NCBI RefSeq assembly: GCF_000731095.1
Contig: NZ_JMTZ01000014.1
Coordinates: forward strand, 179,039 to 243,038
Length of the DNA: 64,000 bases
Direction: 5' to 3'
Origin: Lysobacter antibioticus
GTDB taxonomy: Bacteria > Pseudomonadota > Gammaproteobacteria > Xanthomonadales > Xanthomonadaceae
The position numbers were made by a program, and so were the translations under genes. The notes beneath the pieces were generated by a model. The model was not told the origin of the DNA. It did not search any database and was given only the letters and a program-made list of their open reading frames with translations. Shown one piece after another: positions 45,536 through 55,764 of this stretch. The first letter of the stretch is position 1. Each line of letters starts with the position of its first letter.

Positions 45536-47293
45536 ATGCACGTCCGTCATTGCCGCTTCATTGCCGTCCTGCTCGCCGCTCTCGCCATTCCGGCGGTATC
45601 CGCCCTGGATCTCGGCACCCTGCCTGTCGACACGCCGCAGGTGACGCCGTCGGCGCCCGTGTCGAGCTACCTGCACGACGTGTCGCAGCCGATTCCCGGG
45701 GTGAGCTGGATGACCGGCATCACCGAGCATCACCGCATCACCATGGCCGACGGCGTGGAACTCGATGCCTGGATCGTGCGGCCGGACGTGGCCGGTCCGG
45801 TGCCGCTGGTGCTCGAACTCACCCCGTATTACGGCGGTGGCGATCCGACCGTGACCAAGCCGGTCAGCAACGCCGCGAGCTACCCGTACAACATCGCCAT
45901 TGCCGCGCCGTTCCAGGAGCTGATCAAGCGCGGCTACGCCTTCGGCATCCTGTCGATGCGCGGCACCGGCGCGTCCGGCGGCTGCTTCAGCATCGGCGGG
46001 CCGCAGGAGGCCAAGGACATGGCGACCGCGATCGAATATTTAGCCGCCCAGCCCTGGTCCAACCAGGCGGTCGGCGCGATGGGCGTGAGCTACGACGGCA
46101 CCGCGCCACAGGACCTGTGGGTGGAAGCGCCGCCGCACCTGAAGACGATCGTGCCGATCAGCGGCATTTCCGACATGTACAAGTACAACTACGTCAACGG
46201 CGTGACGATCGAAGACACCCGGGGCTTCAATACCTACTACTGGCTGCTCGACGGCATGGTCCCGGCCGGTCTGGAAGGCGGCAGCCAGCTGCTCGATCCG
46301 GTCACTGCTCCCGATGCGGTGACCGGCGAGGTCTGCAAGGAGCGCATCGACGTTACCGCGGAAGGCTTCACTTCCCTCATCGCCGGCGACAAGACCCCGT
46401 ACTGGCAGGCGCGCGACCATCTCGCCGCACTCAAGGCCGACCCGTCGAAGAAGCGCGCCAGCGTGTTCTACATCCACGGCCTGCAGGACTGGAACGTCAA
46501 GCCGCACAACATGGAGGGCTGGATTGAAGCCTTGCAGGGCAGCAACGTGCCGTTCAAGGCCTGGCTCGGCCAATGGGATCACGCCTGGCCGGACCGCAGC
46601 GACTGGATCACGGTAATGACGGCGTGGTTCGACCAGTTCCTCAAGAATCGCAACACCGGCATCCTCGATGCGCCCAGGGTGCAAGTGAAAGACGACGCCG
46701 GGAAGTGGCGCAACGAGCCGCGGTGGCCCGCTACCGGCAAGAAAGTGACGCTGTACCCGCAGGTGACCGGAACGCTCGGCACCACCCAGAGCGTGGGCTT
46801 TGCGGACTACAACGATTACTCCGGTCAGGACGTCAACGAAACGGCGCCGCTGCCCGACGATCGCGTCGCGTTCGTCACCGCGCCGCTGGCCAACGATTTG
46901 CACCTGTCCGGCATGCCGCGTTTCGAGGGCATCGTCGCCTCCACCGGCGCGCGCGCCAACCTGATGCTGACCCTCGCCGAACAATTGCCGGACGGCACGC
47001 TGCGTCCGTTCAACTTCGCCTCGCTCAGCCTGAACCACGCCGAGAGTCTGGCGCACGGCAAGCCGAGCGTGGCCGGCGAACCGCAATACGTCGGGGTGAA
47101 CTTCTATCCGCAGGAAGACGTGGTGCATGCCGGCAACCGGCTGGTGCTGCTCGCCGCGGGCGATCTGATGTTCTATGGGCAACCGGGCCCGGCGATGGCG
47201 CCGTTGGCCACGGGCTCGCAGATCATCCTCGACCTGGCGAGCAGCAAGCTGGTGCTGCCGAACGACACGACCTTGAGTTACGAAATGCCCTGA
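45536..47293 (+). CDS. Secreted S15/CocE-type peptidase-acylase
   Basis: A 585-residue product with a signal peptide (1-23). The alpha/beta-hydrolase core of the X-Pro dipeptidyl-peptidase/CocE type has Ser185 (GVSYDG), Asp in HGLQDWNVKP (about 344) and His in GQWDHAWPDRSDW (about 378). A C-terminal jelly-roll domain follows (about 400-585; the C-terminal X-Pro dipeptidyl-peptidase domain). It should cleave X-Pro peptides or acyl-esters/amides outside the cytoplasm. TAGGAG lies 8 nt upstream. The gene lies exactly between two copies of the composite hairpin repeat. Confidence 0.9.
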   Translation: MHVRHCRFIAVLLAALAIPAVSALDLGTLPVDTPQVTPSAPVSSYLHDVSQPIPGVSWMTGITEHHRITMADGVELDAWIVRPDVAGPVPLVLELTPYYGGGDPTVTKPVSNAASYPYNIAIAAPFQELIKRGYAFGILSMRGTGASGGCFSIGGPQEAKDMATAIEYLAAQPWSNQAVGAMGVSYDGTAPQDLWVEAPPHLKTIVPISGISDMYKYNYVNGVTIEDTRGFNTYYWLLDGMVPAGLEGGSQLLDPVTAPDAVTGEVCKERIDVTAEGFTSLIAGDKTPYWQARDHLAALKADPSKKRASVFYIHGLQDWNVKPHNMEGWIEALQGSNVPFKAWLGQWDHAWPDRSDWITVMTAWFDQFLKNRNTGILDAPRVQVKDDAGKWRNEPRWPATGKKVTLYPQVTGTLGTTQSVGFADYNDYSGQDVNETAPLPDDRVAFVTAPLANDLHLSGMPRFEGIVASTGARANLMLTLAEQLPDGTLRPFNFASLSLNHAESLAHGKPSVAGEPQYVGVNFYPQEDVVHAGNRLVLLAAGDLMFYGQPGPAMAPLATGSQIILDLASSKLVLPNDTTLSYEMP

Positions 47294-47369
47294 GCTGCGG
47301 CGCCCTTTTCAAAACGGGACAACAGCAAACTGCCGCCTATCCCCTCCACAGTCTCAAGGCGCCGCTTTC

Positions 47370-47500
47370 GCCGTTCCCCCTTTGAAAAAGGGGGGCGGGG
47401 GGATTTGCTTTTGCGCTGACGCAAAGCGATAGCAAAAGCTCGAATCCCCGCGTCTGCCGCGCAGACACCGTCTACTTTCCTAACGGGGGGCAACAACGGC
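47370..47500. repeat. Composite intergenic repeat, copy downstream of the S15 gene
   Basis: Head GCCGTTCCCCCTTTGAAAAA + GGGGGGCGGGGGGATTTGC, a centre with CTTTTGCG...CGCAAAGCGATAGCAAAAG, and a tail AATCCCCGCGTCTGCCGCGC ending in GGGGGGCAACAACGGC. Same orientation as the copy at 45231. Confidence 0.75.
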
Positions 47501-47524
47501 CGCTGTCGCTTAGCACCCGCCCGC

Positions 47525-48130
47525 TCAACGCCCCGCCGCATCCTGCCAGTCCGCCGAACCTTCGGGCCGCTCCCGTGCGATCCGCGACCACGCCGGCTCC
47601 TGCCGCCAGCGCCGCGTAGTGCGCTGGAAAAACTGGCTGTTGGGCACCTGCAGCACCGAGTCCTCGCCGTCGGCGTGGACCTCCTGCAAGGTGGTGTAGA
47701 TGAAGTTGATGTCGACGACCCGCCCGCGCAACCCCGGCTTGTCGCCGTTTTCCAGCACCTCGATATAGTCGTACAAGCGGAACGGCCGGGTGGTCAGGAT
47801 CAGGAACGCGCAGAAAATATTCGACAACACGCTCCACGCGGCGAAGAACGCCACCGCGCCGACCGCGACGAAGCCGGTCAGCGTCGTCCACACCACCGAG
47901 CCGGAAATACCGAGCCGGTTGAGGAACAGCAGCAGCGCGGTGATGTAGATCAAGGTGCTCAGCACCCGTCGCAGCCCCAGCCCGAACGCCGGCGCGATGT
48001 CGTAGCGGGCGCAGACCCGCCGCACCAACTGCCGCAGCAGCGTGGTCAGCAGCCAGGCCCCGACCAGGATCGCCAGAGCCTCGCCCAGCTTCATGGCGAT
48101 ATAGGCGCCTTGTGCGATCGTCGGCGACAT
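47525..48130 (-). CDS. Small MscS-type mechanosensitive channel
   Basis: A 201-residue membrane protein: two or three helices (about 8-30, 55-78, 85-120), with the pore-helix and beta-domain segment VAVGAVAFFAAWSVLSNIF followed by RLYDYIEVLENGDKPGLRGRV, VVDINFIYTTLQ and VPNSQFFQ. The C-terminal MscS domain is truncated compared with E. coli MscS (286 residues). Upstream open frame is not supported; the ATG at 48130 gives the first helix. Confidence 0.85.
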   Translation of the reverse strand: MSPTIAQGAYIAMKLGEALAILVGAWLLTTLLRQLVRRVCARYDIAPAFGLGLRRVLSTLIYITALLLFLNRLGISGSVVWTTLTGFVAVGAVAFFAAWSVLSNIFCAFLILTTRPFRLYDYIEVLENGDKPGLRGRVVDINFIYTTLQEVHADGEDSVLQVPNSQFFQRTTRRWRQEPAWSRIARERPEGSADWQDAAGR

Positions 48131-48193
48131 GGATGCGGTGTCCTTGGCGTACGGGATGGGCCGGCAGTGTAAGAGGACAGGGGTTAGCGTGTC

Positions 48194-48466
48194 GTGCGCA
48201 GCTTGTCGATCTCGATCGTGCTGGAAAACGCCGGACCGGCCGAGCGCACCCAATGGACCCGCGACACCGGACTCGCCCAGGTCCCTCGCGTCCGCCGTCC
48301 GCTGATCGAACAGGAAGTCGCCGACATCGTGGTCCTCCTGAAGTATCTGGTTGCAGATCGGGGCATCGAGCTGGAACAGACCGTGGCCGACAAGCTGCGC
48401 GGCGATGCCGAGCGCTATCGCGTCGCCAAGCCCCGGGGGACGATGAAGAAATACAACGAGCTCTGA
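48194..48466 (+). pseudogene. Remnant of a MazG-like nucleotide pyrophosphohydrolase
   Basis: A 90-residue frame starting with GTG. Its C-terminal half (EQEVADIVVLLKYLVADRG, ending PRGTMKKYNEL) matches the MazG-like all-alpha NTP pyrophosphohydrolase family, with the second EExxD-type motif intact as EQEVAD. The N-terminal helix of about 25 residues is missing. The first metal motif (ExxE...E) is degraded: LENAGPAERTQW stands where the family has EAAELLEHFQW. I judge it a decaying gene rather than a functional one. Confidence 0.65.
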
Positions 48467-48519
48467 TCTGAAGCGACATCGCCACGGAAGCGAGCTCGGC
48501 ATGGCTCAGCTGCCGGGTG

Positions 48520-48771
48520 TCATCCGGAGACGTAACCGTCGGCCCAGCCCTGAACGTCTTCATCCAACTCGTATTCAGTGATGTGGAACCCCTCAACGGT
48601 CTCGCTGCCAGGCGCAACAATGCCCGGCAGATCACGAAACCCGAGTTGCTTGTTGAAGCGTGCAACAGCTTCGCGAGCACGGGAGTCTGAGTTGTACACA
48701 CCCAATAGCTTCACGTCTTCATCGCCGCCCGGGACGACATGAAGATGATGGAGAATGAATACTTTGCTCAT
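48520..48771 (-). CDS. Small conserved protein (DUF7336-like)
   Basis: An 83-residue acidic protein. The order VFILHHLHVVPGGDEDVKLLGVY, ARFNKQLGFRDLPGI, GFHITEYELDED and GWADGYVS matches a small family I remember as DUF7336, often found as a free-standing gene of unknown role. It follows the MazG-like remnant and is separate from the hypothetical gene on the other strand. Confidence 0.65.
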   Translation of the reverse strand: MSKVFILHHLHVVPGGDEDVKLLGVYNSDSRAREAVARFNKQLGFRDLPGIVAPGSETVEGFHITEYELDEDVQGWADGYVSG

Positions 48772-48907
48772 GGGATAAGCCCCGGTGGCTATGTCATCGT
48801 GAGGTGAAGACTATGCCGCCGATCATGCGCGAAACTGGCTGGCATCTCGCCCCCAGCCAGCCTCGCCCGGCTACGCTGAGGCGGTACCTTGGGAATAGGA
48901 GGTCGCC

Positions 48908-49180
48908 ATGTCTGCGGATACCAAGACACCGTTGGATCAGGTCAATGCGGCGCTGAACCAGCTCAAGGAAATGCGTCATTACGCCAAGAACTACGTCGAG
49001 CAGTTGACCGCGCAGTGGCTGCTGTTCGACGGCGAGTTGAAGAAGCTCAAGCAGGCGGAAAACATCGAGGAACTGATGACGCGACAGGGCGAGTTGTACG
49101 ACGCCCTGGAGAAGGAGATCGCCGAACTGGAGGTCGTGGTGGTGGCCTTGCAGCCGGCGCCTGAGGAGGGTGCTGCGTAG
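48908..49180 (+). CDS. Small coiled-coil hypothetical protein
   Basis: A 90-residue, mostly helical acidic protein (about 8-82; LKEMRHYAKNYVEQLTAQW, LKQAENIEELMTRQGELYDA). No family recognised. A strong AGGAGGT site (48897-48903) lies 5 nt before the ATG, which supports real expression. Confidence 0.7.
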   Translation: MSADTKTPLDQVNAALNQLKEMRHYAKNYVEQLTAQWLLFDGELKKLKQAENIEELMTRQGELYDALEKEIAELEVVVVALQPAPEEGAA

Positions 49181-49284
49181 CGGTTTCTCTCTCGCCTTTG
49201 TGTGAGGCGGACGGCGCGGAATCGGGCCTTGGCTTGCGCGGCCTCGATGTTTGGCGATGAATTCGATGTCTTGCCGCGTCCCGT

Positions 49285-49308
49285 GATCGCGGCTTGCGCC
49301 GCTCCTAC
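49285..49308 (-). repeat. GTAG-type REP element
   Basis: Reverse strand reads GTAGGAGCGGCGCAAGCCGC + GATC, the Xanthomonadaceae GTAG-REP core with a GCGGC/GCCGC stem. Confidence 0.85.
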
Positions 49309-49357
49309 CCCTGTGTCGCTGAGCGACGTCGAGGCGGTGGGTTCTGCGTGTGCGTCA

Positions 49358-49380
49358 GTCGCGTCTCACGCCGCTCCTGC
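49358..49380 (-). repeat. Degenerate GTAG-type REP element
   Basis: Reverse strand GCAGGAGCGGCGTGAGACGC + GAC; the head GTAG has become GCAG and the stem has a mismatch. Confidence 0.6.
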
Positions 49381-49519
49381 AGGCGGGGCGGGGGCGCTTT
49401 CGGGAGTGAGGCAGCTCCGTCCCTATCAATATCTTAGCCGACTGGGGGCTTGCGGCAAGCCCCCGGGCTTGGTGCTCAATCGCCCGCCGTAGCGAGGCTA
49501 CGGAACCGGGAGATGGGTT

Positions 49520-51142
49520 ATGAGCATGTGGTTATCGAAGTGGGCCGTGCGGGAGCGCGGGCATCGCGGTGGCGCGAGTGATACGGCGACGGATCGCCGC
49601 CATCCAGAGCTGCGCGCGAATCAGGGGCGCGACGCGCGCGCGGCGAGTCGGCATGAGGTGATCATCGCCGGTGGCGGGCCGACCGGCTTGATGTTGGCGG
49701 GCGAGCTGGCTTTGGCCGGTGTCGACGTGATCGTGGTCGAGCGGCGCGCGAGCCGGGAGCTGGCCGGGTCGCGTGCGGGTGGGCTGCACGCGCGCACGCT
49801 CGAAGTGCTGGATCAGCGCGGCATCGTCGATCGGTTCCTTGCCGAAGGGCAGGTGGCGCAGGTCGCCGGCTTCGCCGGGGTGATGCTGGATTTGGGCGGC
49901 TTTCCGACCCGCCATCCCTATGGGCTCGGGCTGTGGCAGAACCATATCGAACGCATTCTCGCCGACTGGGTCGACGAGCTCGGCGTGAACATCCATCGCG
50001 GATGCGAGGTGGTGGGCTTGGTGCAAGACGGGGCCGGCGTCGAGGTCGCGCTGTCCGACGGTACGAGTTTGCGTGCGCAGTATCTGGTCGGCTGCGATGG
50101 CGGGCGCAGCCGGGTGCGCAAGGCGGCCGGCATCGATTTTCCGGGTTGGGACGCGACCACCAGCCATCTGATCGCCGAGGTCGAGATGGCGCAGACGCCG
50201 CCCTTGGGTATCCATCGCAGCGGCTTCGGCATCCATTCCTTCGGCCGGGTCGAGTACGAGATCCGCAACGGCGAAGTGATCTACGGCGACACCGGGCCGG
50301 TGCGGGTGATGCTGACCGAGGCGCAAGTCGGGGGCGGCGGCGAACCGACGCTGGAGGATTTGCGTGCGGCCTTGATCGCGGTGTGCGGGACCGACTACGG
50401 CGTACACAGCCCGACCTGGATCTCGCGCTTCACCGATGCGACGCGGCAGGCCGCTACGTATCGCGAGCGGCGCGTGTTGTTGGCCGGCGACGCCGCGCAC
50501 GTGCATGCGCCGGATGGCGGGCAAGGTCTGCAACTCGGCGTGCAGGATGCGGTGAACCTGGGCTGGAAGTTGGCCCAGGTGGTCAAGGGGATATCGCCGG
50601 ACAGTCTGCTCGACAGCTATCACGCCGAGCGTCATCCGGTTGCGGCGCGAGTGCTACGTACGACGATGGCGTCGATCGCGTTGCGGCGCGGCGACGAACG
50701 TACGACGGCCTTGCGCGAGACCGTCGCGGAGTTGCTCGGGGCGGAGGAGTCGCGCCAGCGGTTTGCGGCGATGTTGTCGGGATTAGGGATTCGTTACGAG
50801 CTCGGCGACGGGCATCCGCTGCTCGGGCGGCGCATGCCGGATCTGGACTTGCTCGTCGGCGATCAGTCGATGCGGGTGTATGCCTTGTTGCGCGAGGCCC
50901 GGCCGGTGCTGCTCGATTTCGGTGCATCTGATGCCGTCGATATCGGGTCTTGGGCGGACCAGGTTCGCGCGGTTGACGCTCGGTACGACGGCGCTTGGGA
51001 GCTGCCGGCGTTGGGTGCGGTGACGGCGCCGGCGGCGGTGTTGATCCGGCCGGACGGTTACGTGGCTTGGGTGGGTGATGGGAGCGATGCCGGGTTGAGC
51101 ACGGCGTTGAGCGAATGGTTCGGTGGAGCGAATACGGCGTAG
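49520..51142 (+). CDS. Rox-like FAD-dependent aromatic monooxygenase
   Basis: A 540-residue class A flavoprotein hydroxylase. The dinucleotide fold GGGPTG (51-56), the NAD(P)H/FAD motif YLVGCDGGRSRVRKAAG and the GD motif LLAGDAAHVHAPDGGQGLQL, followed by GVQDAVNLGWKLA, are in order. A thioredoxin-like C-terminal domain (about 430-540) places it with PheA/TfdB and the rifampicin monooxygenases (Rox). It may hydroxylate and inactivate an aromatic antibiotic or tailor one; no cluster partners are near. The charged 44-residue N-terminal extension is unusual. GGGAG 8 nt upstream supports the ATG at 49520, but a GTG near residue 47 is an alternative. Confidence 0.88.
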   Translation: MSMWLSKWAVRERGHRGGASDTATDRRHPELRANQGRDARAASRHEVIIAGGGPTGLMLAGELALAGVDVIVVERRASRELAGSRAGGLHARTLEVLDQRGIVDRFLAEGQVAQVAGFAGVMLDLGGFPTRHPYGLGLWQNHIERILADWVDELGVNIHRGCEVVGLVQDGAGVEVALSDGTSLRAQYLVGCDGGRSRVRKAAGIDFPGWDATTSHLIAEVEMAQTPPLGIHRSGFGIHSFGRVEYEIRNGEVIYGDTGPVRVMLTEAQVGGGGEPTLEDLRAALIAVCGTDYGVHSPTWISRFTDATRQAATYRERRVLLAGDAAHVHAPDGGQGLQLGVQDAVNLGWKLAQVVKGISPDSLLDSYHAERHPVAARVLRTTMASIALRRGDERTTALRETVAELLGAEESRQRFAAMLSGLGIRYELGDGHPLLGRRMPDLDLLVGDQSMRVYALLREARPVLLDFGASDAVDIGSWADQVRAVDARYDGAWELPALGAVTAPAAVLIRPDGYVAWVGDGSDAGLSTALSEWFGGANTA

Positions 51143-51170
51143 CGGTCGTGGTTTCTATCTGCGCGTTCCG

Positions 51171-51195
51171 CGGTCGCGGCTCACGCCGCTCCTAC
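51171..51195 (-). repeat. GTAG-type REP element
   Basis: Reverse strand GTAGGAGCGGCGTGAGCCGC + GACCG. Confidence 0.85.
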
Positions 51196-51232
51196 AGGGC
51201 AGGGCCGATGACCTCGCGAGATCGGAGCATGG

Positions 51233-51300
51233 CGGTCGCGGCTTGCGCCGCTCCTACCCTGGGCTGCGTTGCCTTGTAGGAGCGAGGTGAGTCGCGACCG
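51233..51300. repeat. Inverted pair of GTAG-REP elements
   Basis: A minus-strand copy at 51233-51257 (GTAGGAGCGGCGCAAGCCGC + GACCG) and a plus-strand copy at 51276-51300 (GTAGGAGCGAGGTGAGTCGC + GACCG) face each other across 18 bases, a BIME-like pair. Confidence 0.85.
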
Positions 51301-51316
51301 AACTGCCGGGGGCGGA

Positions 51317-51352
51317 GAAACGGCCGGGAGAGGAGGCTCTTCCGGCCGTTTC
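51317..51352. terminator. Hairpin downstream of purD
   Basis: GAAACGGCCGG / CCGGCCGTTTC with a 14-base loop, 33-68 bases beyond the purD stop. It has short T-runs only, so it is a weak or Rho-assisted terminator. Confidence 0.5.
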
Positions 51353-51384
51353 GGTTTATGCGCAGCGATGGATGAAACTTGGCT

Positions 51385-52683
<1,299 letters not shown>

Positions 52684-52783
52684 GCGTGCTCCAGCGGGGG
52701 TAAGGACATCAGCCGCCCATTTTACGCGCTGGCAGGGGGCGGGGCGACCGCTGTACGGCAAGCCTGGCGCAGCGAGGCTCCGG

Positions 52784-52909
52784 GTAGAAGCGGCGCAAGC
52801 CGCGACCTCCGGCCGGAGAGGTGGTTCAGCAGGAGAGGAGTCGCTTCGGAGAAGTGTGTTGCGCTGGAGGGGCCGGGCTTCGAGCGGTCGCGGCTTGCGC
52901 CGCTCCTAC
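52784..52909. repeat. Inverted pair of GTAG-REP elements
   Basis: Plus-strand copy 52784-52807 (GTAGAAGCGGCGCAAGCCGC + GACC) and minus-strand copy 52886-52909 (GTAGGAGCGGCGCAAGCCGC + GACC) with 78 bases between. They fill the gap between purD and the hypothetical gene. Confidence 0.85.
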
Positions 52910-52961
52910 CCCAAAGCTGGCGATCGCCGCGGTCGGAGTGCGACCCGAAGCGCAGCAGGCA

Positions 52962-53645
52962 TTACTGGATCAGCGCCTCGGCGCGAATCACCCCGTCCTC
53001 GCGCATCTTCGCCATGGCCAGGTCGGCCAGGCTGTCCCACAGCGGCGGCGGCAACCGGTTCTGGCGCAGGTGCCAGAGCAGGGCGAGGGATTGATAGCGG
53101 CCCTCGCGCCAGGTCAGGGTCGCGCGCCAGGCCGGCTGCAGGGTCTGCGGGTCGAGCAGTTCGACGCGATAGGCCTGTTCGGCGATTTCGCGGCCGTCGC
53201 GCTTCATGCCGTCGAGCGACACCCGCAGCACCGGCGCGCCGACCTCGCGGATCGCCTGGGTGGTGCGGGCCTGGTGCTGCATCGCCGCGGCGCGGGCGCT
53301 GGCTTGTGCGACCTGGCCGAAGCGTTCTTCGTCGCTGCGCGCAGACAAGGCCTGGGTTTGGTAACCCAACTCGCTCAGGCGCCGCTCGAGCGCGCGTGCG
53401 AGCCGTGCGGTCGAGTCGCGGCGCAAGCCGGCGTCGAGGTTTAGGGACACGTCCGGCTCGACCAGCAGCACGGTCACCGCGCGTCCGGCGGCGCGGTAGT
53501 CGCCGAGGGTCTCGCTGTCGACCGCTTGCCGGCGCGAATACTGCCAGCCGGCCCAGCCGGCGATGACCACGCACAGCATCGCCAGCACGAGCAGCTTGCG
53601 TGCGATCGAACGGCCCAGCGTGTGTCGCGGCGGCGGTCGGTTCAT
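52962..53645 (-). CDS. Membrane-anchored hypothetical protein
   Basis: A 227-residue protein with a cytosolic Arg/Pro-rich N-terminus, one hydrophobic anchor (about 19-36, LLVLAMLCVVIAGWAGW) and a periplasmic part (about 40-227) of mixed alpha/beta pattern, with VTVLLVEPDVSLNLDAGLRR and YRVELLDPQTLQPAWRATL. No family recognised. It lies between purH and purD on the same strand. The ATG at 53645 is preferred because upstream residues look non-coding. Confidence 0.7.
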   Translation of the reverse strand: MNRPPPRHTLGRSIARKLLVLAMLCVVIAGWAGWQYSRRQAVDSETLGDYRAAGRAVTVLLVEPDVSLNLDAGLRRDSTARLARALERRLSELGYQTQALSARSDEERFGQVAQASARAAAMQHQARTTQAIREVGAPVLRVSLDGMKRDGREIAEQAYRVELLDPQTLQPAWRATLTWREGRYQSLALLWHLRQNRLPPPLWDSLADLAMAKMREDGVIRAEALIQ

Positions 53646-53697
53646 GGCGGAGAGGGCGCCGCCAGTGGCGGGCAGCGATAAGTCGGGAGTTCGCAAG

Positions 53698-53724
53698 CGG
53701 CGCGGATGCAACGCATCCGCGCCG
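53698..53724 (-). terminator. Hairpin after purH
   Basis: CGGCGCGGATGC / GCATCCGCGCCG, a 12-bp perfect stem with a 3-nt loop, 6 bases past the purH stop. It has no U-tract on the coding strand, so read-through into the next gene is possible. Confidence 0.5.
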
Positions 53725-53729
53725 TTCGA

Positions 53730-55316
53730 TCAATGACGGAAGTGGCGCACGCCGGTGAAGACCATCGCCAGGCCGTGCTCGTCGGCGGCGGCGACGACTT
53801 CGTTGTCGCGCATCGAACCGCCCGGCTGGATCACCGCCTTGATCCCGGCGGCCGCGGCGGCGTCGATGCCGTCGCGGAACGGGAAGAAGGCGTCGGAGGC
53901 CATCACCGAACCGGGCACGATCAAACCGGCTTCCTCGGCCTTGAGCGCGGCGATCTTGGCGCTGACGACGCGGCTCATCTGGCCGGCGCCGATGCCGATG
54001 CTGCGGTGGTCGCGCGCATAGACGATGGCGTTGGACTTGACGAACTTGGCGATGCGCCAGGCGAACAACAGGTCGGCGAGTTGGGCGTCGGTCGGGGCGA
54101 GCTTGCTGACCACCTTGAGCTCGTCGCGGCCGACTTCGCGCAGATCGCTGCTCTGGATCAGCAGGCCCGAGCCGATGCGCTTGACGTCGTGCCGGTTGCG
54201 GCCGTCGCCGTGCGGGATGCGCAGCACGCGCACGTTGGCCTTCTTCTTGGCGTAGTCGAGCACGCCGTCTTCATAGTCGGGTGCGATCAGCACCTCGACG
54301 AACTGGCGGTCGAGGATGACCTTGGCGGTCGCCGCATCGAGCTTGGTGTTGAAGGCGATGATGCCGCCGAAGGCCGAGGTCGGGTCGGTGGCATAGGCCA
54401 GTTCGTAGGCATCGCCGCAGGCCACGCCTTCGGCCACGCCACAGGGGTTCGCGTGCTTGACGATGACGCAGGCCGGGCGCTCGAACTGACGCACGCATTC
54501 CCAGGCCGCATCGGCGTCGGCGAGGTTGTTGAAGCTCAGCTCCTTGCCCTGCAACTGGGTGAAGGTGGCCAGCGTGCCAGCGACCGGATGCAGGTCGCGG
54601 TAGAACGCGCCCTGCTGGTGCGGGTTTTCGCCGTAGCGCAGGTCCATGACCTTGACGAAATTGGCGTTGTGCTGAGCCGGGAAGGTCTGCGCGCTGCCGT
54701 CCTCGGCGATGGCCGAGAGGTGGTTGCTGATCGCGGCGTCGTACTGGGCGACGCGATTGAACGCGGCCACCGCCAGGGCGAAGCGGGTCTTGGCGCCGAG
54801 CGCGCCGTCGCCGGCGTCGAGTTCGGCGATGAGCTCGGCGTACTGGGCCGGGTCGGTCGCGACCGCGACGCGGGCGAAGTTCTTCGCCGCCGAACGCAGC
54901 ATCGCCGGGCCGCCGATATCGATGTTTTCGATGATGTCGTCGAAGCTGCTGGCCGGGTTGGCCGCGACTTTCTCGAACGGATACAGATTCAGCACCAGCA
55001 GGTCGATCGCGGCGATGCCGTGTTCGGCCATTACCGCATCGTCGGTGCCGGCGCGGCCGAGCAGGCCGCCGTGGACCAGCGGATGCAGGGTCTTGACCCG
55101 GCCATCCATCATCTCCGGGAAGCCGGTGACCTCGGACACGTCGCGCACGGCCAGGCCGGCGTCGCGGATGGCCTTGGCGGTGCCGCCGGTGGAAAGCAGT
55201 TCGACCCCGCGCGCGGCCAGGGCCTGGGCGAGTTCGAGGAGACCGGTCTTGTCGGACACGGACAGCAGGGCGCGGCGGATTTTAACCGGCGTGCCGGGCA
55301 GGCGATCGGAGGTCAT
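53730..55316 (-). CDS. purH: Bifunctional AICAR transformylase / IMP cyclohydrolase
   Basis: The last two steps of IMP synthesis in one 528-residue protein. The N-terminal cyclohydrolase (about 10-200; [28 protein letters not shown] region and [16 protein letters not shown]) is followed by the transformylase (about 205-528; [22 protein letters not shown] and the end [20 protein letters not shown]). It is of normal length with all landmarks present. Confidence 0.98.
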   Translation of the reverse strand: MTSDRLPGTPVKIRRALLSVSDKTGLLELAQALAARGVELLSTGGTAKAIRDAGLAVRDVSEVTGFPEMMDGRVKTLHPLVHGGLLGRAGTDDAVMAEHGIAAIDLLVLNLYPFEKVAANPASSFDDIIENIDIGGPAMLRSAAKNFARVAVATDPAQYAELIAELDAGDGALGAKTRFALAVAAFNRVAQYDAAISNHLSAIAEDGSAQTFPAQHNANFVKVMDLRYGENPHQQGAFYRDLHPVAGTLATFTQLQGKELSFNNLADADAAWECVRQFERPACVIVKHANPCGVAEGVACGDAYELAYATDPTSAFGGIIAFNTKLDAATAKVILDRQFVEVLIAPDYEDGVLDYAKKKANVRVLRIPHGDGRNRHDVKRIGSGLLIQSSDLREVGRDELKVVSKLAPTDAQLADLLFAWRIAKFVKSNAIVYARDHRSIGIGAGQMSRVVSAKIAALKAEEAGLIVPGSVMASDAFFPFRDGIDAAAAAGIKAVIQPGGSMRDNEVVAAADEHGLAMVFTGVRHFRH

Positions 55317-55764
55317 TCGGGGAGGTAGGGCAGCGGAAGGGCGCGGGAATTATAGGCTGCGGGGGACCCGGGCGCCGGCCGTTCATGCAGGTATGGCGGG
55401 GATTGCGTGGTTCCGGGCGGTTTGGCGGAACTCGGAGCAACGGGCAAATCCCCCGCGTCTGCTTCGCAGGCGCTGCCCCCTCTACCAAGGGGGCAACCGC
55501 CTGAGGGTCTGCAGCTCTCCGGCCTCGAACCTCCAACCGGTAACCGGCAGCGCGAAGCAGCAAGTTCGCCACTTCTGCGTCGGCCTCTGTCGTTCCCCCC
55601 TTTGGAAAAGGGGGGCAGGGGGGATTTCGCTCTCCGCATCCGGCGAAACGCCACGAGCGCGCAACTGCCCGGCGACCCCAGCGGGCAGGGCACTGTCATC
55701 GCCCCGGCCAACGGCTAAGCTGATGCGCGACGGCCCACGCCGGGCAGGATGGAACGCACAGGGA
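55317..55764. other. Spacer with two hairpin-repeat segments
   Basis: 448 bases between divergent purH and the lipid operon. The composite repeat occupies about 55449-55631. Promoters of both units must lie here. Confidence 0.5.
55449..55631. repeat. Composite intergenic repeat, rearranged copy
   Basis: The tail part (CAAATCCCCCGCGTCTGCTT, then GCCCCCTCTACCAAGGGGGC and AACCG) comes first at 55449-55492, and the head part (CGTTCCCCCCTTTGGAAAAG + GGGGGCAGGGGGGATTT) last at 55591-55628. The order is opposite to that of the copies near 45.3 and 47.4 kb. Confidence 0.7.

Larger units (their letters stand above)
49181..49519. other. Spacer with GTAG-REP elements
   Basis: 339 bases without a supported gene. 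It holds one good and one degenerate GTAG-type REP and the ribosome site of the monooxygenase gene. Confidence 0.6.
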
